In this document: positions 11,202 to 21,958 of the stretch, in pieces
Position numbering within the stretch: position 1 is the first letter of the stretch
Layout of the letters: every line of letters starts with the position of its first letter
Origin: Pelobates cultripes
Lineage: Eukaryota; Chordata; Amphibia; Anura; Pelobatidae
DNA length: 64,000 nt
Direction: 5' to 3'
Assembly: GCA_933207985.1 (NCBI GenBank)
Contig: OW240913.1
Coordinates: 97,065,265 to 97,129,264, forward strand
Translations under genes and position numbers: made by a program
The notes under the pieces: model-generated
What the model saw: the letters and a program-made list of their open reading frames with translations, nothing else
The model's database searches: none
Told to the model about the DNA's origin: nothing

Positions 11202-11560
11202 ATCCACCCTGTCAAAGGCCTTCTCTGCATCTATGACAAGAAGGACTGTGGGCAAACTTTAAATTGTATTGCCATGTATTATGCTAAGTACTTTGGTAGT
11301 ATCATCCCTTACCTCCCTGCCAAACACAAAGCCTGCCTGATCAGGGTGGATTAGGCCAGGAAAGAAGTGTGAGGCCAACATCTTTGCAAAGAGTTTTAGG
11401 GCAGTGTTTATCAAGGAAATTGGCCTGTAACTCCCACAATTATGAGAGTCTTTCCCTATTTTAGAAGAACTGTGATTGAAGCACATAACATAGGAGGGAG
11501 TATAACACTTCCAGAAAACAGAGAATTAAATGCATTGACAAAATGTACTGGTAATTGTGA
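11202..11560 (-). pseudogene. L1/Tx1-like LINE, 5' part of surviving RT
   Basis: Minus-strand translation gives SHNCGSYRPISLINTALKL, MLASHFFPGLIHPDQAGFV, GREVRDDTTKVL and IDAEKAFDRVD, the ordered RT motifs 0 to A of L1-clade elements. It stops at VD exactly where the CR1 begins; WTYLY resumes at 8300. Upstream there is a further LFSGSVILPP-type segment, then similarity fades, so the element is 5'-truncated. A frameshift lies near 11,465. Confidence 0.85.
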
Positions 11561-11569
11561 CTGACATTT

Positions 11570-12294
11570 TTATAATAGTATACTGTAAGACCATTATCAC
11601 CACTTATTAGTTTTGATTGTTAACATATCTAGGATCTTAATTTATCTTTCTAAAGTTATATAACTAATATTGCAAGGTGTTAACTATTATTTTAAAGCTA
11701 AAACTTAGCAAAATTTGGTCTGCTGAGGTAACAAATGTAATAGAAGTAACAGAATTTAAAACTTACACAAATGAGAATATTTCTAAAAAGAAGAGCATTT
11801 TGACACTGTTGACATGATTGTAATATCTGCAACATCTATCAAAGCTGCTAGTTATATTTAATTTCTTAATATCAAACAATAAGGAGGATGCACTAATAGA
11901 TTAAAGAAAATATGTATATGCGTATCACAAAGATAAGTATTGGTTTCTGATCAATATAAAAATTCATAGATACATGGAAAAGAAAAACAAATACAGAATA
12001 GCGCAGCCTGTATAATATTACTAAAACATTAAATATAAATATAAAGTGCAAAGAAAAAATATCATCAGTAGATAAAGGAACTATAAATATAACTGAATGT
12101 GCAGGTAATTTATAAGCAATGGAGCTGTAGAGTCGCACTACAGTAAAGGAATTTATGGGGAAGCAATGGAGCCATTTTCAATGTAAAAAGAAAAGTTGTT
12201 GCCCAACAGTTCGTAACCCTTACTAACTATCGCTAAACTTAGCTAACCCATAATTATCCTAACTTTAGGTAACTCTAGCGTAAGCCAAGCCTTG
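11570..12294. other. No feature seen
   Basis: AT-rich; the small minus-strand frame at 11,893-12,138 is compositional, not gene-like. Confidence 0.5.
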
Positions 12295-12765
12295 TTCAAG
12301 AGACACTCCAGACCCCTAAAGCAATGCAGCTTGTTGAAGTGCTTTATGTATGAAGAATGTATCCTCTTTTTTTCATATCACAAACAGTGATAAAAAAAAA
12401 GTTCACTAGAAATTGGCACTTTTATAAATTAACTTATTAATCAAACAACAGGTCCTATTACATCCTGGTTGTTTAGCTCAGTGGAACTCAATTCAAGAAG
12501 CAGGCATTTGTTTAGAGCACCTGTCTTGCCAATTGCACTGGCAACGCTGTGATTGGACAGCCACATAATGTCTGGACAGGGTTAGACGGTAAGGGTTTGA
12601 AAAATGCTTCAGACAAGAGATCTGCAGCTTTTGCAAGTTATTTTTAGATATAACCTGAATAAAAAAAAAATACATAATTAAATGTCTGTATGTTTTCAGT
12701 GGGGTATATGTGACAAGTAATTTTTTTTATGTATTTTGTATTTGGGTAGTGGAGTGTCCCTTTAA
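12295..12765. mobile_element. T2/Kolobok-like MITE
   Basis: The left end TTCAAGAGACACTCCAGAC and right end GTAGTGGAGTGTCCCTTTAA are inverted copies with mismatches, of the TTAAAGGGACACTCCA type. The left TTAA target site is mutated to TTCA. No code. Confidence 0.7.
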
Positions 12766-12823
12766 CTCTCCAAACCTAGAACACATCGTTCTGTTTGGGC
12801 ACGGGCCTAATAATAAACACACA

Positions 12824-12826
<3 letters not shown>

Positions 12827-12873
<47 letters not shown>
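12827..12873. repeat. (ATCT)n microsatellite
   Basis: About a dozen uninterrupted tetranucleotide units. Confidence 0.98.
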
Positions 12874-12874
<1 letters not shown>

Positions 12875-12929
12875 ATGCTGTATATATGCTGCTATAAGGC
12901 CACACATGCATAGCTTTAATCCAATGCTC

Positions 12930-13235
12930 TTGTAGAAGGAGTATGTAAGATTATTAAACCATTAATTTCAGAGGACCCCACACTCAAAGAAATATTTCCT
13001 GAACCCCCCATACTAGCATTCAAACAACCGCCCAACCTGAGGCAGAGATTGGTCCACAGTACATTGACTACAGAACAGGAGCTCACACAGTACATTGACC
13101 CCAGAACAGGAGCTCACACAGAACTGTATGATGCAGCAAATCACTCTGCAAACTGTGTCAAAATACATGTGGCAATAAAAATGTGTACAAAGGATCCTTA
13201 TACCAACAAGATATCCATCTACTATAAGACTTCAC
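12930..13235 (+). pseudogene. Possible PLE C-terminal relic
   Basis: A frame reads IIKPLISEDPTLKEIF, then PPILAFKQPPNLRQRLV, resembling the post-RT segment of PLEs (cf. the local QDEILKMLMPDSVVFRRAPNFRTIL at 16,540 and DPVLGESLSDRPMVIYKKNKNLKNLL in the copy at 31.4 kb), followed by a Cys-containing stretch. No RT core or GIY-YIG is visible. A different PLE family, truncated and abutting the next element, is my reading. Confidence 0.4.
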
Positions 13236-15069
13236 ATATCCCATAAGTGGGGATTGTATCAATGTATGCCATCCACTCTAGAGTTATTCTTATAGCTCTG
13301 GAAAACATGAGCAGGACCATATAAACTTCTTACAAAATAGTACTTAATACCTGTTGGGATATACTACACCATGATTTGCTGTCTGTTTATTTTTTCATAC
13401 GGATCTCACGAATATCCCATGCCCATACCTTACTGAGGAATACTTCTCATAACAAGATTGTGATTGACTTCTTATACAAGGTTTTATTTGCACTTTTTGC
13501 TGTATTTATCAGGCATAGACTCTTTTGGACTTATTATTTGGACTCCTGATTATTATTTATTATCTATATTTAAAATTATTTTTGTTTTTTTATCTTGTAG
13601 GTATATTCTCTTATGTAGTGTCTTGTATATGTGATTGTATAATTTATAATCAGGTTTTTTTTCACCTGTGGCACCGCTTCCCCCTTTTTTGCATTGTCCA
13701 CTCTATAGAGCCTGTGAGGGAGCCCTATTCTTAAGGTGTGCTACCTTATATTTATCTCTGTAAGGTCTAGTATATTAGTGCTGATCCTTTGTACATATTT
13801 TTACTGTCGGGCATTGCCTTTTAATCCCTCTGGTGATAGCTGCTTTTATGCTACTCCACCAAACATATCCATCTTTGATTTTAGAAATAATTATACTATC
13901 GATATAAACAATGTTTTTAACACTGAAGACACTATACCTACCCCCAGCATAACAGATACTTATAACCAACAAGAATTTTTGTCTCACTTGAAAACATCTT
14001 TAATATCAGAAATCAAACTAAAATGGGAAATAGCCACACTTAAGAAATACATAGACGAACAGATAACCCTAGAGACCTAAGAAATTTTAAACTCCCCCCC
14101 TCAGACCAAGATGATAATGAATTCATAAAGGAATGGAGCAGTAAATTGGAACTATGCACGTTTGGTCTAATGGAAACCCTTATTTTAACAAAGAGCAAAA
14201 CAGTATCCATGTTAGATGTTGAAATTAAGAACCTCCAAGATAAACTCCTACCATTCACCGAAACACAAATTTTTAAACAAAACTTTATCATAATACAAAA
14301 CAAGATAGAGACAGTTGAAATGGATACGAAACACATAAAAGTCAAAAATACTTTAGTGACAAAGATGATTATTCTAATGACCAAGTAAGAACTTACCATC
14401 TTAACAATAAAAAGAAATACACCTCAGAAACTCTTTCGCATCACAAACCTGGTTTTTGATTATAATCACTCGACAAAACACATATTATTCAGATTATCCA
14501 TCACACCCTCCTTCTCACCCCCTGACCAGAACTTACTCTTAAAGAAATTTAAGGAATCCCTACCCAAGCCAACCTCACGTCCCATACCATAGAGACAACT
14601 ACAAGCACTATAAATAACCCCCCAGATACAACTCATCCCACCATATCTCGAACCAACATGCAACATCACCTCCCTATAAAAATCACCCCACACATAGGTT
14701 CACCAAATCTACTACCTCTGTCCCAACTACACTTAGACAAGACACCTATAACTCCATTCCCAGATCCCAGAGATACAGATTCACTTACCAAAATTCAAAT
14801 CATACAAATCACACAACATCCCCTATGCACCACCCAAATAGATACCAGATACTATCTATAGATTCAAAAACTGATACTGATGATCGGAAAACACACAACA
14901 ACCCATCTGTCCAAACACCTTAACTGACAAGAGTAAGAAAGAGGAATTTAAGTATAGAGGAAGAAGTGGAACAAGATTTTAAGAGAGAAAAGCTAGAGAT
15001 AAATTAACCAATTCTAATGATAACAGACATGGAATTTTTTATTTATCACAAAATTTAACTTCAACCCAA

Positions 15070-17058
15070 ATGTCAGTTTTAAGTAAAGGTCTAAAATTTG
15101 CATCCACTAATCCTTTTAACTCATTTGAGGCATTTTTAGATGTTAACAAGATTGTGAGAAAAGCAACTTTAAAAAGATTTTTTATTAGCAAATCTAATAT
15201 ATCGGACACCCTCAACAACACCTCAAACAACTCTACCTCAGACCCATGCACTACAAACGAACCTAAAGTAGTAAGTACCTTGCTGAAAAAAGTTCCAATT
15301 TTTACCCATACAGTTTTAAGTCAGGCCCTTTAGACAGGTTTAAGTACTACATGATTTAGACAAAATCAAACAAAAGGAACAAAAAAAAAAAATACAAATA
15401 TCATATAACACGCCAAGAACAGAAAGCTACAAAAGACGATAATATCATTATCGAACCAGCCGATAAAGGCAGAGGCTTAGCTGTGCTTTCTTAAACCAAA
15501 TATATCAATGAAGCACTAAGACAACTAAACGGTCCGATTATATATGGCAAACTATCTTCAGACCCCACCCAAACTATAAAAACTCACTATCACTAAGGGT
15601 CTGGAACAAAAAATTCTCACTAAAAAAGTTTGAATATTTAAACATACCCCATCCCAAAATCCCAGTAATCTACTTTTTACCCAAAATACATAAGGATGAA
15701 AAGAATCCTCCAGGTAGACCTATTGTCTCTGGGATAAATACTATATTATCTAATCTGTCTGTATATATAGACATATTACTACAGCCATCTGTTAAACTCA
15801 TGAGGTCATACCTCAAAGACTCAATGACACTACTTCGCTTTTTAGAAAATTTTATATGGCATCCAGATTTTATTTTAGTTACTTGTGATGTACAGTCTCT
15901 GTACACGATTATTTCCCATGATAAAGGGTGTGAAGCCGTTTTTAATCAACTAACAGCAGATAATATTCCAGAGAAACAAAATCTATTTTATCATAGAATG
16001 TATTAACATAATTTTACCGACAACTATTTTTTTTTTTTAGACTCTTAATATACAAAGACAAGGTACAGCGATGGGAACTAGGTTTGCCCCCAGCTATGCA
16101 AATCTTTTTATGGATGGCTGGGAGTCAAAGGCTACTTAGGGTGACCATCCATGGAAAGCAAACCTAGTTACCTATTTTAGATACATAGATGATTTGTTTT
16201 TTTATTTGGAAAGGGCCTGAAGATTCTCTTAAACTATTTCTTAATTATTCAAACATCAATAATAATGGCATAATTTTATCTTCAGAGTACAGCAAATAAA
16301 GATTTTGAAGAACAGTCTAAAACCCTCAAAGAACAATTCACCAGCAAAAATTATTCACCAGAAATCCTGAATAAAATACTAAATACTGTAAAACAAAAAG
16401 ACATGAAGAATCTTTTAGAATATAAAACAAAGAATAAAAAAGATAAACCCCCTTTGTCAGTCATTTTTAACTTTAACAACAAAAGCCAGATAGTGAAAAA
16501 AATAATCAAGAAACACTGGCACATCTTAAAACAGGATGAAATTCTTAAAATGCTCATGCCAGACAGTGTGGTTTTTAGAAGAGCTCCTAATTTTAGAACT
16601 ATTCTTACCAAAAACTATACAAAAGATCCAACTACCACTAATTCATCATTTTTAACTAAATGTAAAGGTTTTTTTTTTTTTTTTAAATGTAACAGATGCA
16701 TAGTTTGCAGAACCATGGACCCACAAATCAAGTAAAAAAACATGCACTTAACTTCTAATAATACTAACACATCATATCCCATAAAATATCTAATATGTTG
16801 TAACACAAAAAAATGTCATATACTTACTGGAGTGCCCTTGTAGGAATGACCACAAGGTGCCTAAAAATCAGACTGGCAGAGCACTGTCAGAACATCAAAG
16901 GTTACCCTAACCACTCAGTCTCAAAGCATTTTACCAAACATGATAACAACCCCAAACATCTAAAATGTACTGGAATTCAAAAATGTAAAATACAGTGGAG
17001 GGGAGATGATTTAAAAAATGTTTGCGTCAGAAAGAAATGTATTGGGTGTTCCTGTTAA
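15070..17058 (+). pseudogene. PLE1 RT and GIY-YIG ORF (broken)
   Basis: Pieces in order: MSVLSKGLKFA (PLE N-terminal motif, 15,070), IIEPADKGRGLAVL, PVIYFLPKIHKD, GRPIVSGIN, VTCDVQSLYTIISHD (RT motif with catalytic Asp), GTAMGTRFAPSYAN, a YIDD-type box (YIDDLFF), then HWHILKQDEIL and FRRAPNFRTIL, a Cys-rich linker (CNRCIVC), and a GIY-YIG endonuclease remnant around VGMTTRCLKIRLAEH. Several frameshifts and stops separate them. PLE RTs are the telomerase-related class that prime at nicks made by the GIY-YIG domain; this copy cannot work. Confidence 0.85.
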
Positions 17059-17452
17059 AAATGCTTGACCCTGAATGTTTAAATGTTGATTTTGATATTT
17101 TTAACTTTTAATAAATTTGCATATTCTTTTTTGTTTATAATGTGTTGCAAGTATACTAATGTTATTTTATTTTATTTTATTCTTATCCTATATTTACATA
17201 TGCTCTTTTAAATCTTCATATGTATTTTTCTTTGACATTTGCAATTTACTGTGACCTTTTTATATCTATATTTATTATAATTTTCTACTATCATATTTTA
17301 AAATGTATGCTAAAAAAACCCTGGTCTGAGTAACCATATTTGCACTTGTTACTTGTCACATATATGTTTTATTCATTCATTCCCTCCTTCCACTTTCTTT
17401 CATTGCCCTACCTAATATGGCTGACACATGTTTCATTGACCTCCCTTATATG

Positions 17453-18377
17453 CAGTGGTGTATCCTGGTTTTGTGCTGCCCTAGGCAGGACAAAACTCAT
17501 GCGGCCCCCAACCCCCGCCGCGCGCGTCCACCACCCATCCCTTCCCCCCGCCCCGCCTTCTAAATACACACACACACACATTCACTGACAGATACGCATA
17601 CACTAGCTAACAGAAACACACACTCACTGACACACACTCACTCACTAGCAGATACACACTAGCAGACACACACACTCACTGACACACTCATAGGCAAGCA
17701 TACACACTCACTCACTCACTCACAGACACACACACACACTCACAGGCAAGCACACACTCACTAGCAGACACACACTCACTAGCAGACACACACACTCACA
17801 GGCAAACACACACACTAACAGACACACACACTAACAGACATACACACACACTAACAGACACACACAGACTAACAGACATACACACACACTAACAGACATA
17901 CACACTAATGGACACACACACTAATAGACACACTCAAACACATTAACAGACATACACACACACTCACATTTAACACTTTTTTTAACCCCCCCTCCTTACC
18001 TTTGGGAGTGCTGGGGGGGGGTAAGGGGTTCTCTATCTTCCTGGTGGTCCAGTGGCTGCTGGGCGGGCGGGCGGCTGGCGAGGGAGCTCTTCGTCTGAGT
18101 GGTCTGCTCAGCTTCCTCGCGCGCCTCAGAGTGAGGCTGGGAGCCGGAATATGACATCATATTCTGGCTCCCAGCCTCATTCTGCAGCGTGCGAGGGAGC
18201 TGAGCAGACCGCTCAGATGAAGAGCTCCCTTGCCAGCCGCCCGCCCAGCATGTCAGTTACACGCAAGGCTAACTAGGCATTTGCCCTGGGCATTTGGGGG
18301 GCGGCTTTTTTTGCCGCCCCCTGGAAAATGCCGCCCAAGGCAAATGCCTTGTTTGCCTCGTGGCTAAAACGCCCCTG
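17453..18377. mobile_element. hAT-type MITE inserted in PLE1
   Basis: A 925-bp element is bounded by perfect 8-bp direct repeats CTTATATG (17,445-17,452 and 18,378-18,385), the hAT target length. Ends are CAGTGGTGTATCC and the complement of CAGGGGCGTTTTAGCC, imperfect CAGxGGxG-type termini. Inside are a CA-rich minisatellite of CACTCACTGACA/AACAGACA-like units (about 17,565-17,965) and a long hairpin (18,056-18,250). No transposase code, so non-autonomous. Confidence 0.9.
18056..18250. repeat. Near-perfect 95-bp-arm hairpin within the MITE
   Basis: The arms meet at GAATATGACATCATATTC (about 18,147-18,164) and extend outward through GGGAGCTCTTC / GAAGAGCTCCC and GGGCGGGCGG / CCGCCCGCCC. A related but weaker palindrome lies in the other hAT element at about 22,510-22,665, so it is a family trait. 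Confidence 0.85.
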
Positions 18378-18511
18378 CTTATATGGCTGAAACATATTCT
18401 ATAATAAAGTTATAAAAAAAAGTGGTCACATAACCATGATGTCATTTTGGCACCAAAATAAAGTAATCTGAGGCTTATATAAAGCCAGTGTGTTCAGGTA
18501 CATGTTTTTAT

Positions 18512-18549
18512 CCGCTTGAGAAAGCCCTAAGTGGAGAAACGTGTTGTGG
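18512..18549 (+). ncRNA. Degenerate hammerhead-like motif, PLE1 3' region
   Basis: CCGC (18,512-18,515) could pair with GTGG (18,546-18,549); between are CTTGAGAA, a CCC-containing stem II, GAGAAAC and GTGTT. Position and sense match PLE ends elsewhere. The core is damaged and self-cleavage is not expected. Confidence 0.35.
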
Positions 18550-18585
18550 TATTTTAATAGCTGTATTTTATTAAAGGTATTTTGG

Positions 18586-18636
18586 CTATATATATATATA
18601 TATCTATATATATATATAGATATATATATATATATT
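18586..18636. repeat. (TA)n microsatellite
   Basis: TA tract with two interruptions, at the 3' limit of PLE1; (TA)n also adjoins the PLE ends at 57.1 and 60.6 kb. Confidence 0.95.
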
Positions 18637-18699
18637 GTATGGAGATTTATGGAGTTGTTTGACATCATATATCCCTGCAACCACCATCAGTTTGGCATG

Positions 18700-19955
18700 T
18701 GAATGATAATGATCTGTTTCTGTCTCTGTCACCAATTACAGATGTGTGTTATGAGTGTTATAAACACTGTCTCATTTACCCCATGGCCACTTGTAAACAT
18801 GTACATAGTAATTGTGTTTTTGGAAGCTTTGATAATCCCAAATACTTCAGAACCAGCCTCCCATGCCCTAGCCAGCCCTAAAATTAGCTAGCCAGAACTA
18901 ACCTTAAATAAATCTTACCATAGCTTATATTAACATGGAAACTTTAATAATCACACATTGTCTGGCAATATCCACTGGTGAAAGCCAGTAGTAATAAGAC
19001 AAAGCAAATAGATTTGAGACAGAACAGAAATGCATATGTATTTTTCATTACATTCCATCTACTGCCATTACACATGCTAACTTGTTTTTATGATATACAA
19101 AAACCTAGAATATACTTCAGTAGCAAAATGTAACATTTTGTTTTGTATTTGATGTTTACTTAAATAATAAAGACAATAAATACATAAATTAAAAAAAGCA
19201 CTACAGTGGTTAAGTTAAAAACTAATACCTAGGGACACATTAAAGAGCAAAGAAAACATTTAAATATCAGTCACTGGGAACGTATCTCTAGATGAGTTAT
19301 ATACACACAACTGTTTTTCATGTCTTAAGAACAATTATAAGGAGTCAAAAGGAACCCAGTTCATAGAAGATCTATTTAAGTAACAGGAATGACTAATGAC
19401 ATGGTAATCAATGTAATATCACACTAACAACTCTGCCAGACAGCTAAGGGAATCTAGCAGTCAAATAAGCAGCAAGGGAATGAAACACAACTGCAATATA
19501 AGAAGTATCGGTTTGCATTGTTAATTTGTAACTATGTGTCATTCAGTTCTTTAGTCGTTTCCATATACACAATAGCAATAGGCAAAGAGACAATAGCAAA
19601 CACATCTGATTGTGATAATTGCTTAGAATAATTAAATATCACAATGTTGTTCAGTAACACAAATTAGCACAGACAATTTTACCTGAAAGCTTTAAATATT
19701 GCACATAACATTTAATAAAAAGAAAATAATTATAGATATTAAACATGCATAGGCATACTAAATATTAAAACTTGACTAAATTATTAAATTTTTGATTTAC
19801 TTAAATAGCAAGTAACTTAAGTCTATACATATCTAAAAACTAGCTTGTATGTATAATCTACTCTGCTTACTTGAATAACACCTTGGGTCAATTGTTCATA
19901 TACAATATGTGTACAAAGTTTTTGAAATTCTTTGCACTCTAGGCTCCAAAATATC
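18700..19955. other. No feature seen
   Basis: AT-rich sequence without a recognised repeat or gene. Confidence 0.5.
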
Positions 19956-19959
19956 TCTG

Positions 19960-20170
19960 GCGGGTGCTTAAAGCCAGGGCTCAATTTCCAGGAAGTTTGA
20001 ATAGGGATAGGATAGAACTCACAGTCTTGTAGTTAAAAGTTCCTTACTTTATTAAAAAATCATTAAAACATGCAGATCAACGTTTCAGTCCCCATCCAGT
20101 ACTTTCCTCAGGATCATAGACAAATTAATGACATTAAAAATGTCGTTTTGCTTAATTTCTGAAGCATTTC
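19960..20170 (-). mobile_element. PLE terminal fragment
   Basis: On the minus strand a hammerhead-like motif is followed by an AT-rich segment with AATAAAGTAAGGAAC and then GTGAGTTCTATCC. This order (motif, AATAAA-type tract, short unique end) is also seen at 29.2-29.4, 37.6-37.8, 29.7-29.9 and 60.5-60.6 kb. Confidence 0.6.
20075..20115 (-). ncRNA. Hammerhead-like motif
   Basis: Minus strand: GATC, core CTGAGGA, stem II AGT...ACT, GAAAC, GTT, GATC. The two GATC arms give a four-pair stem I. The GAAAC and GTT strands abut, leaving no stem III loop, so it is either an extreme short-stem form or decayed. Position 7 of the core (G for U) is a tolerated position. Confidence 0.45.
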
Positions 20171-20194
20171 CCTTTTTTTTACGTCTTACTTTCT

Positions 20195-20416
20195 TTAAGG
20201 GACTCTACAGACACCAAGACCAGTTCATCTCAATGGTCTTAGAGGCATCTAACTGCTGTACATTTACACTAGCAATGCATTAGCTGAGATCATTAATATC
20301 TATGACCTCAGACAAAAAGACAGAACTTCCAGAGGAAACCAGAGCTGCTAGGTGACTATGGTACTATATCATTAGGAATACACATTTGTATTCCTAACAC
20401 TACAATGTTCCTTTAA
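20195..20416. mobile_element. T2/Kolobok-like MITE
   Basis: Ends TTAAGGGACTCTACAG and CTACAATGTTCCTTTAA are inverted TTAAAGGRA-type termini including TTAA targets. About 220 bp, no code. Confidence 0.65.
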
Positions 20417-20518
20417 AGGACAACTGTCATTAAAAACAGCATTGAAAACATTAAGTGATATTTCATTATGTTATACAGTAAAGTCAGGAAAGAGTGATGA
20501 CAGAGTGATGTCATGACA

Positions 20519-21063
20519 GTGGATGTGATCTATTTGGATTTTGCCAAGGCATTTGATACAATTCCACACAATTGATTAGTGTTCAAACTCAAAGAAATCG
20601 GTCTAGATGAAAATTCTTGTTCTTGGGTAGAACATTGGTTTAAAAATGGAGTACAAAGAGTTGTCATTAGTGGTAAATTTTCAAACTGGACAGAGGTGGC
20701 AAATGGTGTCGCCTAGGGTTCTGTTCTGGGACTCCTTCTATTTAACATGTTTATAAATGATCTTGAAAAAAAACATTGAAAGGCATGTTTTAGTGTTTAC
20801 AGATGGCACAAAACTGTGTAAGCAAGATATTACTTTGCTGCAAAGGGATTTAGATAGACTGGGGGACTGGGCACTCAAATGGCAGATGAAATGTAATGTT
20901 GAAAAATGCAAAGTTATGCACAAGCAACGTATACCCTTAATGGAAGCGAATTAGGGATAACAACACATGAAAAGGACTTCGGAATTGTTATCAACATCAA
21001 AAAACAAATGTCAAGAAGGCTGACCTTGATGGACGCAAGTCTCTTTTCAACTATGTAACTATG
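20519..21063 (+). pseudogene. Second LINE family RT fragment (CR1/jockey-like)
   Basis: Translation with stops gives VDVIYLDFAKAFDTIPH (RT motif A), GSVLG..LFNMFINDL (motif B region) and FTDGTKLCKQ in place of FADDTKLC, so both catalytic aspartates of motif C are not preserved as DD. It continues as RLGDWALKWQMKCNVEKCKVMH. An internal deletion then joins directly to a 3' end CAACTATGTAACTATGTTA, different from the 3' end of the CR1 at 8.3 kb, so this is a separate family. Dead copy. Confidence 0.85.
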
Positions 21064-21149
21064 TTATCATTTAATGTACAGGTTAAAGCAAAGCAGACTA
21101 CTGTGATCTAAGCACTTAACATTTTCACTTTTTTCAAGACAGTTGTAGG

Positions 21150-21632
21150 GATGACAATGGGCACAAAATTCGGTTTGGCCCTTCTGAAATTCAGGACTTC
21201 GGCAATTCAGGATTTTGGCAATTTGGGAATTCGAGACTTTGGCAATTCCATAACCCCACACCTAACCCTACCCCTAACCCTACCCCATAACCCTACCCGA
21301 TAACCCTAACCCTACCCCTACCATAACCCTAACCCTACCCCTAACCCTTACCCTACCTCAACCCTACCCCATAACCCTAGGTTAGGGGTAGGTTTAGGGC
21401 TAGGGGTAGGTTCCCTTATTTTTACCTCCCTCTCCTGTTTTGCCACTTTTCAGAAATTCCAAAGCACTTTGGCACTTCCGAAATACGCCACTTCGGCAAT
21501 TCGGTAGTTCAGCAATTCGGGACTTCTCCAATTTGGTTCAGTTCGGCACTTCCGAAATTTGTCAATTCAAACATTCGGAAGCATCCAAATTCCGAATTGA
21601 TGAAATTCATCCGAATAGCACATGTCTAGACA
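21150..21632. mobile_element. Fold-back MITE with telomere-like core
   Basis: Both flanks are built of TTCGGCAATTCGG-like repeats in opposite sense (about 21,165-21,246 and 21,465-21,600). Between them, 21,253-21,378 is degenerate (CCCTAA)n and 21,379-21,412 turns to (TTAGGG)n-like sequence. The right end reads ATCCGAATAGCACATGTCTA; the left match is weaker (GGGCACAAAATTCGG). No code; family not identified. Confidence 0.6.
21253..21412. repeat. Telomere-like (CCCTAA)n turning to (TTAGGG)n
   Basis: Mixed CCCTAA, CCCCTAA and CCCCATAA units, then a switch at CCCTAGGTTAGGGG. Lying inside a fold-back element it is better read as element-borne satellite than as a chromosome fusion scar. Confidence 0.75.
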
Positions 21633-21802
21633 GCTGTTCTTTAAATAGTCCTCACATTGGACATAACAATTGTGTTGCCTATATATTGTGCTGTCAGAAA
21701 AAAATAGGTCAAAATCTATATATTCTAAAAAATTACAATGAAATGAAACTCAACCAAATGATTGCATGCTAAAGAAATGAAAAGATAAAGATAATTTGTG
21801 AC

Positions 21803-21950
21803 CTTAATTATTATTATTAATATTGACATGTATATATTGCCAACATGCCAAAGCTCTTTACAATATTATAGAGGTGGAGGTTTAACAACAAACGAGACAA
21901 ATTGTTAAAAATGTTGAAAGCATCAAGAGATTGATTAGGAAGAGCTTACA
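21803..21950 (-). mobile_element. LINE/SINE 3' tail fragment
   Basis: TTATTATTATT followed by ATATATTGCCAACATGCCAAAGCTCTTTACAATATTATAG is the complement of the tail seen at 39,130-39,190 (AGCGCT...GTTGG..CTATATAAAT..AATAATAA). It is interrupted at 21,951 by a hAT element and resumes at 22,841. Confidence 0.65.
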
Positions 21951-21958
21951 ATCTTGAG

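Larger units (their letters stand above)
13236..18580 (+). mobile_element. Penelope-like element 1 (PLE1), decayed
   Basis: The element runs from a 5' region beginning AAGTGGGGAT (13,240), which matches the duplicated AGTGGGGAT modules at 62,300-62,560, through an N-terminal region, RT and GIY-YIG remnants (ending 17,058), to a 3' region holding a degenerate hammerhead at 18,512-18,549. The 5' region also shares TTAAGGTGTGCTACCTT (13,731) with TTAAGGTGTGCTGCCTT near 62,901. A hAT MITE is inserted at 17,453-18,377. Boundaries are approximate; no target duplication was found. Confidence 0.75.

Noticed and set aside
17565..17965. CRISPR-like or regulatory array of CACTCACTGACA units
   Set aside because: Irregular simple-sequence expansion within a hAT MITE.
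21253..21412. Chromosome-fusion telomere scar
   Set aside because: The array lies inside fold-back arms, so an element-borne repeat is simpler.
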